Positions 25,516 to 34,283 of a stretch of 64,000 bases of DNA are shown here, in pieces. Location of the stretch: NCBI GenBank assembly GCA_031181585.1, contig JAPSKP010000006.1, positions 1 to 64,000 of the forward strand, read 5' to 3'. A program made the position numbers and the translations under genes. Each line of letters opens with the position of its first letter. Position 1 is the first letter of the stretch. The notes beneath the pieces are model-generated. The model was not told where the DNA came from. It worked only from the letters and a program-made list of their open reading frames with translations, and made no database searches. This stretch comes from Lysinibacillus sp. GTDB lineage: Bacteria > Bacillota > Bacilli > Bacillales_A > Planococcaceae.

Positions 25516-26668
25516 GTATGAACCAATCCCTTATCTGCTCTTTATTGTTTTGGACTTCACCGTTGAGCACGTGCTGTAAAACATTTTCCACCGCTTCTTT
25601 CAGCCAAGGACCACCTTTTCCTCCATGCCATTCAATGAAGTCATGGCCGTTGACAGAAAGCTCCTGCTTTGCTTGAATCGGTAACGAATCCTGTTTGAAT
25701 GAAATCTCCTCTTTTCGGAAAGATGGGGTGTTTCCTGTCCAAACCGCAAAGTCATATGCTGTTTCAAGTACCTTTAACTCGTATGTGAAATAATCAAGAG
25801 GAAGCCAGCCAGCCTCCAGCTTTTTATGCGCGTCCAGTACATACTTTATAAAATCCTTTATTTTATTGGATAGACGGTAAGACTGTACAATATCCAGCTG
25901 CTCACCATTTAAAAATGATAAGTACGCCCAGCCAACAGCCGCTTTCTCCGTTTGGAAAGAAGTCCATTTTTCCTGATGAGCCGCTATATTTCCAGGTAAA
26001 TGATCAGCTAAGCCGCTTTCTATGAGTGAATCAATGCCTGTTTTCGGTAAAGGACTAACCCATATTTTTTCTAATTCGGCTGCAATGCGTTCACGTGCAA
26101 CAAAAGCAATTTCATGAGCGTGTTCCTTTACTGCTGACAAGGTCGCAGCTTCAATGGAAAAGCCGAGCTGTGCCGAAAAACGGACAGCTCGCAGCATACG
26201 GAGTGCATCCTCTGCAAAACGTTCAGAAGGATTTCCTACAGCCCGAATGATTTGATTGGCAATATCCTCTCGACCGCCATATAAATCAATGATTCGTTCA
26301 TCCGCATCCATCGCAATCGCATTCATTGTAAAATCCCGGCGTTTCAAGTCCTCTTCTAACGAACGGACAAAGACGACGCCATCTGGCCGACGATGGTCCA
26401 CGTATTCGCCGTCTGTCCGGTACGTTGTCACCTCAATCGGTTCTCCTGCATCTAGTACAAGAACCGTACCATGCTCGATTCCTATGTCGACAGTTTTGCC
26501 AAAGACTGTCTTTACTTCCTCAGGCAATGCACTTGTCGCCACATCGACATCATGGCCTAGACGCCCAAGCAAAGCATCTCGAACAGCCCCCCCGACAAAT
26601 ACTGCTTCGAAGCCAGCCTCCTCAAGCTTTCTGATTACCTGTTTCGCCGCTTGCCAATGTTGCTTCAT
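25493..26668 (-). CDS. cca: CCA-adding tRNA nucleotidyltransferase
   Basis: A 391-aa class II enzyme that builds or repairs the CCA end of tRNA. The nucleotidyltransferase head has VGGAVRDALLGRLGHDVDVATSA (25-47), with the metal-binding DVD. RRDFTMNAIAMD and EDALRMLRAVRFSAQLGF (about 158-175) follow, which are the CCA-specific neck signatures. It overlaps bshA by four bases and birA by 23 bases, as in other bacilli. Confidence 0.96.
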   Translation of the reverse strand: MKQHWQAAKQVIRKLEEAGFEAVFVGGAVRDALLGRLGHDVDVATSALPEEVKTVFGKTVDIGIEHGTVLVLDAGEPIEVTTYRTDGEYVDHRRPDGVVFVRSLEEDLKRRDFTMNAIAMDADERIIDLYGGREDIANQIIRAVGNPSERFAEDALRMLRAVRFSAQLGFSIEAATLSAVKEHAHEIAFVARERIAAELEKIWVSPLPKTGIDSLIESGLADHLPGNIAAHQEKWTSFQTEKAAVGWAYLSFLNGEQLDIVQSYRLSNKIKDFIKYVLDAHKKLEAGWLPLDYFTYELKVLETAYDFAVWTGNTPSFRKEEISFKQDSLPIQAKQELSVNGHDFIEWHGGKGGPWLKEAVENVLQHVLNGEVQNNKEQIRDWFIHDFLNKR

Positions 26669-27801
26669 ATTCTTACCGATGCCAGCCTTTCATAAAGTTT
26701 TTCATATTGCTCAATGATTGCTTCTGATTTAAATTTTGTCTGTACTGCCTCTAGCGCACGAAGACGGAATTGGGAAAGCTTTTCCTCATCACTTAGCAGT
26801 TCAATTGCATAACGTGCTACTGCATCAATATCACCGAGCTCTACAATGAATCCGTTCTCCCCATGTTCGATGACTTCCGGAATACCGCCAATATTCGTAC
26901 CGATGCCCGGCACCGCACATGCCATCGCTTCCAATAATACAAGTCCGAATGATTCTTTCTCTGACAGCAAAAGCTTTAAGTCACTAATAGAAAACAGTTC
27001 AGCAACATTTTCCTGCTTCCCTAAAAACAGCACATCGTCTGGATAAGGGGAACCTTTCACCTGATCCATCACACGGTGTTTCTCCGGTCCATCCCCTACA
27101 AGTAGAAGCTTCGCCGGCATGGCTTCCCTTACTTTCATAAAAGCTTCAATGATGTGTGGTATATTTTTTATTTTTCGGAAGTTTGATACATGGATAAGCA
27201 CCCGCTCATCTTCCCTAATACCAAAACGTGCCTTTAAATCTGCACCGTTCATTGGATGGAATACATCCTCATCAACGAAGTTATAAATCGTTTCGATTGG
27301 CTTTACTGTCTCGATACGTTCATAGGTCTCTTCCTTCAGTGCATTTGATACGGTCGTTACGATGTCTGAATGATCAATACCATATTTAATTGCCGGTGCA
27401 AGTGTAGAATCCTCCCCGAGCACTGAAATATCCGTTCCATGAAGGGTTGTGACAATGCCGATATCCTCACCGCTCATATCACGCGCTAATACAGCACAGA
27501 CTGCATGCGGAATAGCATAATGTACATGCAAAATATCTAATTTTTCTTCTTTGATAACTTCAGCCATTTTGCTCGCTAATGCAATATCGTATGGTGAGTA
27601 CTGGAATACAGAATAATTATTTACTTCAACTTCGTGGAAAAAAACGGTTGGATAAATCTTATTCAATCGGAATGGTACACTTGAGGTAATGAAATGAATC
27701 TCATGGCCCCGCTCTGCCAGCATCTTTCCTAATTCTGTTGCAATAACACCTGAACCGCCGACTGTTGGATAACACGTAATACCAATCTTTAATTTTCGCA
27801 T
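26665..27801 (-). CDS. bshA: N-acetyl-alpha-D-glucosaminyl L-malate synthase BshA
   Basis: A 378-aa GT-B (GT4) glycosyltransferase making GlcNAc-malate, the first step of bacillithiol. Typical parts: CYPTVGGSGVIATELG near 9-24, LHVHYAIPHA near 94-103, TTLHGTDISVLG, and the C-terminal EKESFGLVLLEAMACAVP nucleotide-sugar motif. In B. subtilis the deacetylase gene bshB1 lies directly upstream; here mgsA is immediately upstream instead. Confidence 0.94.
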   Translation of the reverse strand: MRKLKIGITCYPTVGGSGVIATELGKMLAERGHEIHFITSSVPFRLNKIYPTVFFHEVEVNNYSVFQYSPYDIALASKMAEVIKEEKLDILHVHYAIPHAVCAVLARDMSGEDIGIVTTLHGTDISVLGEDSTLAPAIKYGIDHSDIVTTVSNALKEETYERIETVKPIETIYNFVDEDVFHPMNGADLKARFGIREDERVLIHVSNFRKIKNIPHIIEAFMKVREAMPAKLLLVGDGPEKHRVMDQVKGSPYPDDVLFLGKQENVAELFSISDLKLLLSEKESFGLVLLEAMACAVPGIGTNIGGIPEVIEHGENGFIVELGDIDAVARYAIELLSDEEKLSQFRLRALEAVQTKFKSEAIIEQYEKLYERLASVRI

Positions 27802-27832
27802 CCGTTTTACATCCTTTCCCTAATCCAGATTC

Positions 27833-28237
27833 TTATTGTCGTCTTTCTTGAATCAGTCGCCAATCGACCAATCCTGCATCTAATCCTTTTAAAAGAATTT
27901 CTGCCGTTCCCATATTTGTTGCCAGAGGGATATGATACAGGTCACATAAACGAACAAGCGCCTTTACATCCGGCTCGTGCGGCTGTGCCGTCAATGGATC
28001 ACGGAAAAAGAACACCATATCCATATCATTATTAGCAATCATAGCACCAATCTGTTGGTCGCCGCCTAACGGACCTGAACGCAGGAGCGTAATTTCAAGC
28101 CCTGTTTCATCCATAATGCGCTGCCCAGTCGTCCCTGTTGCAAAAAGTTCATGCTCATCAAAAATATGACGGTACGCAATGACGAACTGAACTAAATTAT
28201 CTTTCTTTCGGTCATGTGCAATCAATGCAATTTTCAT
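27833..28237 (-). CDS. mgsA: Methylglyoxal synthase MgsA
   Basis: A 134-aa enzyme converting dihydroxyacetone phosphate to methylglyoxal. It begins [18 protein letters not shown], with the ATGTTGQRI phosphate loop around 46-54, [15 protein letters not shown] near 63-77 with catalytic Asp, and [20 protein letters not shown] near 88-107. Length is typical. It sits 12 bases after dapB in the dapB-mgsA-bshA-cca-birA series. Confidence 0.96.
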   Translation of the reverse strand: MKIALIAHDRKKDNLVQFVIAYRHIFDEHELFATGTTGQRIMDETGLEITLLRSGPLGGDQQIGAMIANNDMDMVFFFRDPLTAQPHEPDVKALVRLCDLYHIPLATNMGTAEILLKGLDAGLVDWRLIQERRQ

Positions 28238-28249
28238 TCTTCCACCTGC

Positions 28250-29044
28250 TTAAATAATGTTTTCTAGGCCATATACGAGACTTTCCATCCCAATAACCGT
28301 TTCAATACAAAATGCGACGCCGCTCATAAAGGACTCTCGGTTTAACGAGTCATGACGAATTGTCAGTAGTTGACCTTCACCGCCAAATAATACTTGCTGG
28401 TGAGCTACTAGTCCAGGCAGACGAACTGAGTGGATTCTCATTCCTTCAAATTCTGCACCCCGGGCTCCTTCATGTGTTTCCTTCTCGTTTGGATGACCTT
28501 GCGTTTTTGTCTGACGTACTTCCGCAATCATTTGAGCCGTCTTTAAGCCCGTACCGCTTGGCGCATCCAGCTTTTTATCATGATGCATTTCAATAATCTC
28601 GACATCTGGTAAATACTTTGCAGCCTCACGTGCAAACTTCATCATCAGAATTGCACCAATCGCGAAATTTGGGGCAATGATCGCTCCGATTCGTTTTCTA
28701 GCTGCAAGCTCTTTTAGTTCTATGAGCTGTTCATCAGTAAATCCAGTTGTTCCAATAACAGGTCGAACATCAAGCTCCAAAGCCTGTTTCGTATGCGTAT
28801 AGACGGAATGAGGATTCGTCAGATCAACGAGTACATCCGGCTTTGTTTCCTCCACAAGCTGCGCAAAGTCAGTAAAGATGGGTACTTCATAAGTGCTTGG
28901 GAAAGCATCCAGCTCTGCTAATGTCGCTCCTACTTCTTTATAATCCAGGACAGAAACAAGCTTCATTCCTTCGCGCTTCATCACTGTATGTACAGCTTCC
29001 ATGCCCATCTTTCCCCGTGCTCCGGCAATTGCTACCTTAATCAT
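28250..29044 (-). CDS. dapB: 4-hydroxy-tetrahydrodipicolinate reductase DapB
   Basis: A 264-aa NAD(P)H enzyme of the lysine/DAP pathway. The nucleotide loop is IAGARGKMG (6-14), followed by GTTGFTDEQL, the catalytic EMHHDKKLDAPSGTGL near 152-167, and a C-terminal GEGQLLTIRHDSLNRESFM. The start is ATG 29044 with GGAAG upstream. The frame extends further, but only into the preceding ypjD gene, which it overlaps by eight bases. Confidence 0.95.
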   Translation of the reverse strand: MIKVAIAGARGKMGMEAVHTVMKREGMKLVSVLDYKEVGATLAELDAFPSTYEVPIFTDFAQLVEETKPDVLVDLTNPHSVYTHTKQALELDVRPVIGTTGFTDEQLIELKELAARKRIGAIIAPNFAIGAILMMKFAREAAKYLPDVEIIEMHHDKKLDAPSGTGLKTAQMIAEVRQTKTQGHPNEKETHEGARGAEFEGMRIHSVRLPGLVAHQQVLFGGEGQLLTIRHDSLNRESFMSGVAFCIETVIGMESLVYGLENII

Positions 29045-29372
29045 GTCTTTCTTCCTTTCGTGTCCAACGATCTTTATCTCTCGTCTCAAATTTATGTAGT
29101 ACTTGGTGTAGTGCATCTTCTAGTCGAATCCCTTGCGCATTAGCAAAACAGATGAGTGTAAAGAAGAGGTCTCCCATTTCCTTTTCTATATTATTGTGAT
29201 CTACCTGCTTCTTTTTTACATGGCCATATACATGCTGGACTTCTCTTGAAAGCTCGCCTAGCTCTTCCGCAAGACGGGCAAGCATTTCAAACGGTGGGAA
29301 ATATCCTTCCTCGTACTGGCCGATGTATGCATCAACTTTGCGTTGTAATTGCGTTAAAGTTACTGGTTCCAT
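29037..29372 (-). CDS. MazG-type nucleotide pyrophosphohydrolase (YpjD-like)
   Basis: A 111-aa all-alpha NTP pyrophosphatase. The metal-binding pattern EExxE...ExxD is visible as LAEELGELSREVQ near 34-46 and NIEKEMGDLFFTLICFAN near 61-78. It corresponds to B. subtilis YpjD, which also heads this gene group. It probably hydrolyses a non-canonical or house-cleaning nucleotide. Its end overlaps the dapB start. Confidence 0.9.
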   Translation of the reverse strand: MEPVTLTQLQRKVDAYIGQYEEGYFPPFEMLARLAEELGELSREVQHVYGHVKKKQVDHNNIEKEMGDLFFTLICFANAQGIRLEDALHQVLHKFETRDKDRWTRKEERHD

Positions 29373-29521
29373 GCATTCACCCCTCTCTGTTATCGTATAG
29401 GAAATGGCGCTGTGTTGTCAAAACATGAAAAATGCAACATAATGAGGATACTGCTGTTGTTGCACAAATAGTTACTAGTTTTCGGAATATTTTATCATCA
29501 TCTGTCAAAGGAGGTCTTTTT

Positions 29522-30388
29522 GTGAAAGGAATCAAATTAAAAAATATTATAGGCATTCTGTTTGGCGCAGCTATATTCAGCTTTGGCTTTGTTCATTTTA
29601 ATATGCAGAATGAGCTAGGGGAAGGCGGCTTTAGCGGAATTACCTTAATTCTTTACTTTACTCTCGGCTGGGATCCTGCTCTTATGAATCTTTTATTAAA
29701 TATCCCTATGTTTATCCTTGGCTGGAAGCTGCTCGGTCGTCGTACTTTTATTTATACATTAATCGGTACAATTGCCGTTTCCTTGTTTTTAAAGCTGTTC
29801 CAAGCCTATGAATTCCAGATGAATCTACAGGACGACAAGCTGCTTGTAGCATTATTCGCCGGTGTATTTATCGGGATCGGCCTCGGAATCGTATTCCGCT
29901 TTGGCGGGACGACGGGCGGAGTTGATATTTTTGCACGTCTTGCTAATAAATATTTAGGCTGGACAATGGGTAAAACGATGTTCGGATTTGATACAGTTGT
30001 TATCTTAATCTCTTGGCTAACTTTCCTAGATGCACGCTCGATGATGTACACGCTTGTTGCTGTCTATATCGGTGGACGGGTCATTGACTTTGTACAGGAA
30101 GGCGCCTATTCTGCAAAAGGTGCATTCATCATATCGAATGAAGCTGATGCGATTGCCGATGCGATTACAGAAAAGATGGGGCGTGGTGTGACAATTATTA
30201 ATGGCCGCGGTCATTTTACAAAGGAAGATCGTGATGTTCTGTACTGTGTAGTAGCACGAAATGAGATTGTTCGATTGAAATCAACCATCATGGCGATTGA
30301 CCCACACGCATTTGTGTCGATTGTCGAGGTACGGGAAGCTGCGGGGGAAGGGTTTACGCTGGATGACCAGAAGCAGCCGATTCATTAG
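29522..30388 (+). CDS. YitT-family membrane protein (YpjC-like)
   Basis: A 288-aa protein with five or six membrane helices (GILFGAAIFSFGFVHF, NLLLNIPMFILGWKLLG, ALFAGVFIGIGLGIVF and others) and a C-terminal soluble DUF2179 domain (about 200-288; GRGVTIINGRGHFTKEDRDVL). The start is GTG at 29522, six bases after a perfect AAAGGAGGT; an ATG at 29432 has no ribosome site. The function of the family is not known. The last 64 bases of the gene are copied twice more downstream in a tandem repeat. Confidence 0.88.
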   Translation: MKGIKLKNIIGILFGAAIFSFGFVHFNMQNELGEGGFSGITLILYFTLGWDPALMNLLLNIPMFILGWKLLGRRTFIYTLIGTIAVSLFLKLFQAYEFQMNLQDDKLLVALFAGVFIGIGLGIVFRFGGTTGGVDIFARLANKYLGWTMGKTMFGFDTVVILISWLTFLDARSMMYTLVAVYIGGRVIDFVQEGAYSAKGAFIISNEADAIADAITEKMGRGVTIINGRGHFTKEDRDVLYCVVARNEIVRLKSTIMAIDPHAFVSIVEVREAAGEGFTLDDQKQPIH

Positions 30389-30741
30389 TTATTTTCCCTT
30401 TTAACCGTACCTCTCCAATCAGCGGGCGATAGCCTAAAAGTGCCACTTCCTGTGGCTCCGGCTATCTGATCGGCATCCTGCCGACCCGAGGTACGGGAAG
30501 CTGCTGGGGAAGGCTTTACTCTGGATGACCAGAAGCAGCCGATTCATTAGTTATTTTCCCTTTTAACCGTACCTCTCCAATCAGCGGGCGATAGCCTAAA
30601 AGTGCCACTTCCTGTGGCTCCGGCTATCTGATCGGTATCCTGCCGACCCGAGGTACGGGAAGCTGCTGGGGAAGGCTTTACTCTGGATGACCAGAAGCAG
30701 CCGATTCATTAGTTATTTTCCCTTTTAACCGTACCTCTCCA
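30325..30741. repeat. 162-bp tandem repeat, 2.6 copies, containing the 3' end of the yitT-like gene
   Basis: Units start at 30325, 30487 and 30649; the third stops at 30741. Each carries the last codons of the upstream gene (EVREAAGEGFTLDDQ to the stop) plus about 98 bases of intergenic DNA. Copies 2 and 3 match each other, and differ from copy 1 at three codons, all third-base silent changes (GCG/GCT, GGG/GGC, ACG/ACT). The intergenic part folds into nested inverted repeats: CCGTACCTC with GAGGTACGG outside, GATAGCC with GGCTATC, GCCAC with GTGGC, and CGGCA-TCC-TGCCG inside. Confidence 0.95.
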
Positions 30742-30763
30742 TAGCCTCTTATAGCAAATAATA

Positions 30764-30806
30764 AAGCGGCAGTCCTGTGTACTATACGTGCCGGGACTGC
30801 CGTTTA
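30764..30806. terminator. Bidirectional terminator between yitT-like and PQQ-like genes
   Basis: CGGCAGTCC pairs with GGACTGCCG, flanked by AATAAAG and TTTATTA. It lies between convergent genes and can serve both, with an 18-base loop. Confidence 0.65.
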
Positions 30807-30820
30807 TTAGTTTCTTAATT

Positions 30821-32689
30821 TTATTCCTTTATCTCGATTGCAGAAGCATCATTTGCTATCCCGTCCCATGCTCCGTCCAATTTAAAAGTATAGATTTTTT
30901 GCCGATAGACACTTCCTGCTACAGTACCTTCAACAGCCAATACTGAAATATATTGTTCTCCATCCGCTTCATATGTTACTGCAGGTGTATTGCTGTCTGC
31001 CTTCGTTTCATAGTTCCAGACTTCTTTTCCTGTCGCAGCATGAAGGGCACTCACCTGACCATTACTGTTCCCGGCAAATAGGATATCCCCAGCTGTTGCA
31101 AGAATACTCGTATATTCGACAGGCTGCCAGTTTACCTGCCAGGCAATTTGATTTGTCTGTACATCGAATGCTGTCAACAAGGCCTGTCTAGATCGACTTG
31201 ATGCTTTTTCGTTTATATTTCCTACATACATCCTATCTTCCGCAGACTTATTTTCACTAATCCCTACTGTCTTTTCTGGCTCACCAAGAACATAATAGTA
31301 TTCTGTTTTCGGAGAATAGGCGGAAGGCTGCCAATTGTCCCCGTATTGTGAGGAAGGTTCAATCATGGGAAAATCCCAAAACGGTGTGAATGCGGAAGTA
31401 TATCGGCTTTCGAATCCATTACCCAGATTCCCATCCACTACCTCATCTTCTACAGTTGAATGTACTTCATTTTGTTCGATAGAAGGTGATTGAATTGCTG
31501 CCGGCTTTGGATCCTCCCACTGAAATACTGTGTCTTTGTCTTTTTTAACTTCGAACAGCGGTTCTCCGTTCTGTCGGTCAAGTAAATATACCCAACCTTT
31601 CTTCCCTGCCTGTCCCAAGGCCTTCTTTTTCTGTTCTTCTTCTCCTATATCAAACAGAACGACTGGATTTGCTGCATCTACAAACCACTCTTCTGTATTT
31701 TCATCCTGGAAATGCCATTTATATTCACCCGTTTTTGCATTAACAGCTACTACGAGACTAGCATACAATTGGTTCTCCTCATATTTACTAGTAGATTCAT
31801 CTATCATAAGGCTAGCCGCAAAATAAATTGTATCCAATTCAGAATCCACGGCAGGTGTGTTCCATACAGGTGCTATATCTATCTCTTCGTGCAATCCTTC
31901 CCCCTCTACATTCGAGCTTTCCAGCTGGTTATACGCTTCTGGTAATCCATCAAACGTCCATATATCTCTTCCATCCTCTGCACTAAACGCTATAATCGAT
32001 CCAGTGAGACCATCCTTTCCGCCGGTCACACCTGTATAAACATTGCCGTTATAATAAAGCGGTGCACTGGTGATACGGTATCCTTGCTGCCAATCTGCTA
32101 CTTCCTTCTCCCAGATGACGCTGCCTGTTTTCTGGTCTAATGCAACAAGCGTTGCATCGAAGCGGTTCACATATACTTTCCCTTCGGCAACAGCCACACT
32201 ACGGGTTGCTCTACTGCAGCAATTATCTTCCTTGACCTCTTGAATTTTTGGATGATATCCCCACAATTTTTCCCCCGTTTTGGCATCTAATGCTACTACA
32301 TCTCCTGATCCCACGGCTACATACATGACATCACCTACTACAATCGGAACCGCCTCCCCTAAGGAATCATCATTTATTCCCGTTCCGAAATCTGTTGCCC
32401 ATGTAGGTTTCAAATCCTGAATTGTCCCAAGATTGACTTCACTTAATTCAGAATAACGTCGATTGTAATAGTCTCCCCCGTACGTCGTCCATTCTTCTTT
32501 GGCAAATTCACCCGTACGTTCTTTTTGTTCAGGTGAAAAAATGGCATAGCCGCCCTCTCTTCCTCCTGATTCTTTTTCGGGCAAAGTATTTTTAGTAATG
32601 AGAATGGATAGATAAGCAATTCCACCGATAAATACAAATACTATGACGGCGGATAGTATGATTTGCAGCCTAGCTTTTCTAAAATCCAT
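30821..32689 (-). CDS. Membrane-anchored PQQ-dehydrogenase-like beta-propeller protein
   Basis: A 622-aa protein with one N-terminal membrane helix (about 9-31) and an outer beta-propeller. It clearly belongs to the quinoprotein alcohol dehydrogenase family: TYGGDYYNRRYSELSEVNLG (69-88), a vicinal Cys pair in EDNCCSRATRS (157-158), YRITSAPLYYNGNVYTG, and many AxxAxTGxxxW blades. Two catalytic positions look changed. The calcium ligand Glu of the usual GGE motif is Lys here (VTGGKDG, 224), and the catalytic WD motif reads WF (EEWFVDAANP, 335-336). It may bind a quinone differently or be non-enzymatic. It is monocistronic and absent from this place in B. subtilis. Confidence 0.8.
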   Translation of the reverse strand: MDFRKARLQIILSAVIVFVFIGGIAYLSILITKNTLPEKESGGREGGYAIFSPEQKERTGEFAKEEWTTYGGDYYNRRYSELSEVNLGTIQDLKPTWATDFGTGINDDSLGEAVPIVVGDVMYVAVGSGDVVALDAKTGEKLWGYHPKIQEVKEDNCCSRATRSVAVAEGKVYVNRFDATLVALDQKTGSVIWEKEVADWQQGYRITSAPLYYNGNVYTGVTGGKDGLTGSIIAFSAEDGRDIWTFDGLPEAYNQLESSNVEGEGLHEEIDIAPVWNTPAVDSELDTIYFAASLMIDESTSKYEENQLYASLVVAVNAKTGEYKWHFQDENTEEWFVDAANPVVLFDIGEEEQKKKALGQAGKKGWVYLLDRQNGEPLFEVKKDKDTVFQWEDPKPAAIQSPSIEQNEVHSTVEDEVVDGNLGNGFESRYTSAFTPFWDFPMIEPSSQYGDNWQPSAYSPKTEYYYVLGEPEKTVGISENKSAEDRMYVGNINEKASSRSRQALLTAFDVQTNQIAWQVNWQPVEYTSILATAGDILFAGNSNGQVSALHAATGKEVWNYETKADSNTPAVTYEADGEQYISVLAVEGTVAGSVYRQKIYTFKLDGAWDGIANDASAIEIKE

Positions 32690-32788
32690 TTACCCCCTCC
32701 TCTATTTTCTCTACAAGATACGTCGCTGGAATCTATTACATGACTAAACAGCCTAAATTAAAAATAAAAATCAATAGTTTTCCTCCAC

Positions 32789-32824
32789 AAAAAAACCGCC
32801 CAAACAGAAATTCTGTTTGGACGG
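32789..32824 (-). terminator. Terminator of the zinc peptidase gene
   Basis: CCGTCCAAACAGA and TCTGTTTGGGCGG form a 13-bp stem (one G-U) with a three-base loop. On the minus strand it ends in seven T, nine bases after the stop. Confidence 0.92.
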
Positions 32825-32832
32825 AGGTTAAT

Positions 32833-33519
32833 CTAATCATCCGAACGCATACCAGTGTAAATCAGTACAAGACGTAAAAGTTCAAGTACTGCTACTGCTG
32901 TTGCTGCAACATATGTCATTGCTGCTGCGTTCAATACTTTACGAGCACCTGCTTCCTCATTGTTGCCAATGATTCCAAGCGATACTACTTCATTCATCGC
33001 CCGCTTCGAGGCATCAAATTCTACTGGTAATGTAACAACTTGGAATACTACACCTGCTAATAAAAGAATGATCCCTAGTAAAAGGAACCCAGAGCTTGAA
33101 GCAAAGATCCCAATCATTACGAAAATCCAAGACATATTAGAAGAAATATTCGCAACTGGTACCAGTTTAGCACGTAATGTTAAAAAAGAGTAAGCTTCTT
33201 TATGTTGGATAGCATGACCGACCTCGTGGGCTGCTACTGCAATACCAGCTAAAGATGATTCATAATAGTTAGATTCCGAAAGGGCAACCGTTTTTGTAGC
33301 TGGATTATAATGGTCGGACAAAATACCTTGTGTAGGTACAACACGTACATCCGTCAAACCATGATGATCCAAAATCATACGTGCTACTTGAGCACCCGTC
33401 ATTCCACGTTGTGCAGTCACCTCTGAAAATTTACGATACGTACTTTTTACTTTCATTTGTGCATACAACGGCAAAAGCAAAATGACAGCAAAGTATACAA
33501 TATACATTCCTAAACCCAA
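32833..33519 (-). CDS. YugP-like membrane zinc metallopeptidase
   Basis: A 228-aa membrane protein of the Zn_peptidase_2 family. The gluzincin-type motif HEVGHAIQH is at about 97-105, after a first membrane helix, and LPVEFDASKRA near 165-175 supplies the third ligand region. Two further helices (IFVMIGIFASSSGF, LLLGIILLLAGVVF) and one at the C-terminus follow. The family resembles HtpX-like quality-control proteases, substrates unknown. It lies next to ypjA, in the stretch inserted relative to B. subtilis. Confidence 0.88.
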   Translation of the reverse strand: MGLGMYIVYFAVILLLPLYAQMKVKSTYRKFSEVTAQRGMTGAQVARMILDHHGLTDVRVVPTQGILSDHYNPATKTVALSESNYYESSLAGIAVAAHEVGHAIQHKEAYSFLTLRAKLVPVANISSNMSWIFVMIGIFASSSGFLLLGIILLLAGVVFQVVTLPVEFDASKRAMNEVVSLGIIGNNEEAGARKVLNAAAMTYVAATAVAVLELLRLVLIYTGMRSDD

Positions 33520-33572
33520 TTATATTCTCCCTTTCTATAAATAGCTTTCTATAAGATAATTTTATCTAGTTT

Positions 33573-34172
33573 TTAGAACACTTGCAAATGTTTGCGCTTG
33601 CTATATACTACATAGGCGAGCACAATACAAGCAATAGACAGCCAAAATGTAAAGTAGCCAATGTTATTTGCATATTGCGCGAGTACACGATAAACAGGCA
33701 TTTGGTCGAATACATAGTCGATGACGTCATTATGCAATGTCCAAACAGCTCCTATTACAACATGTCCAAAACCAAATGCATACTTCGGGATATACAGGAT
33801 TGCCTGTACTGCCATCATAAAATGGGAAAAGACAAGCATCCAGCCGTCTGGACCTAGTGATCCTAATTCAGCTAATGTCAGGATGTTCATTACAACCGCC
33901 CATAAACCGTATTTGACTAATGTAATCAATGCCAAAGCTTCCATCAGCTTAAAGTTTTTGCCGAACAGCCAGCCAACAAGAGCCAAGCAGAAGAAAAGAC
34001 TTGCTGTCGGACTATCTGGTACAAAAATATAGAATATTGGTTCAGTAGCCGCTAATTGTCCTTGATACCAATAATAACCGTAAATAGTACCTAAAAAGTT
34101 AATAATGAGCACCACTGTCATAAACGCACGATGCGTTAAAAGATACCAGCATTTTATGAAAAACGTTTGCAT
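33573..34172 (-). CDS. DUF1405 membrane protein (YpjA-like)
   Basis: A 199-aa protein with about six helices, matching the DUF1405/YpjA family that neighbours the qcr operon in many bacilli. Conserved pieces are YGYYWYQGQL near 31-40, FVPDSPTASLFF near 50-61, and VKYGLWAVV near 86-94. Function unknown; the steady linkage to the cytochrome bc operon hints at a respiratory role. A terminator separates it from qcrC. Confidence 0.87.
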   Translation of the reverse strand: MQTFFIKCWYLLTHRAFMTVVLIINFLGTIYGYYWYQGQLAATEPIFYIFVPDSPTASLFFCLALVGWLFGKNFKLMEALALITLVKYGLWAVVMNILTLAELGSLGPDGWMLVFSHFMMAVQAILYIPKYAFGFGHVVIGAVWTLHNDVIDYVFDQMPVYRVLAQYANNIGYFTFWLSIACIVLAYVVYSKRKHLQVF

Positions 34173-34243
34173 GTATGTTCTCCCTATTCTTACGATTCAA
34201 CTCGTACAAAGTTTCATCTTTTTTCGACTTTTTTTGCGGAATT

Positions 34244-34276
34244 GGAAAAAAAGAGAGCCAGCGAACTGACTCTCTT
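34244..34276 (-). terminator. Terminator of qcrABC
   Basis: AGAGAG-TCAG and CTGG-CTCTCT pair across a TTCG-type loop. On the minus strand seven T follow. It begins right after the qcrC stop. Confidence 0.88.
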
Positions 34277-34283
34277 GTTATAA

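Noticed and set aside
30325-30741. CRISPR array or integron attC site
   Set aside because: Units are direct 162-bp copies of a gene end with no variable spacers. The nested palindrome lacks the GTTRRRY core expected in attC, and no cas or integrase gene is near.
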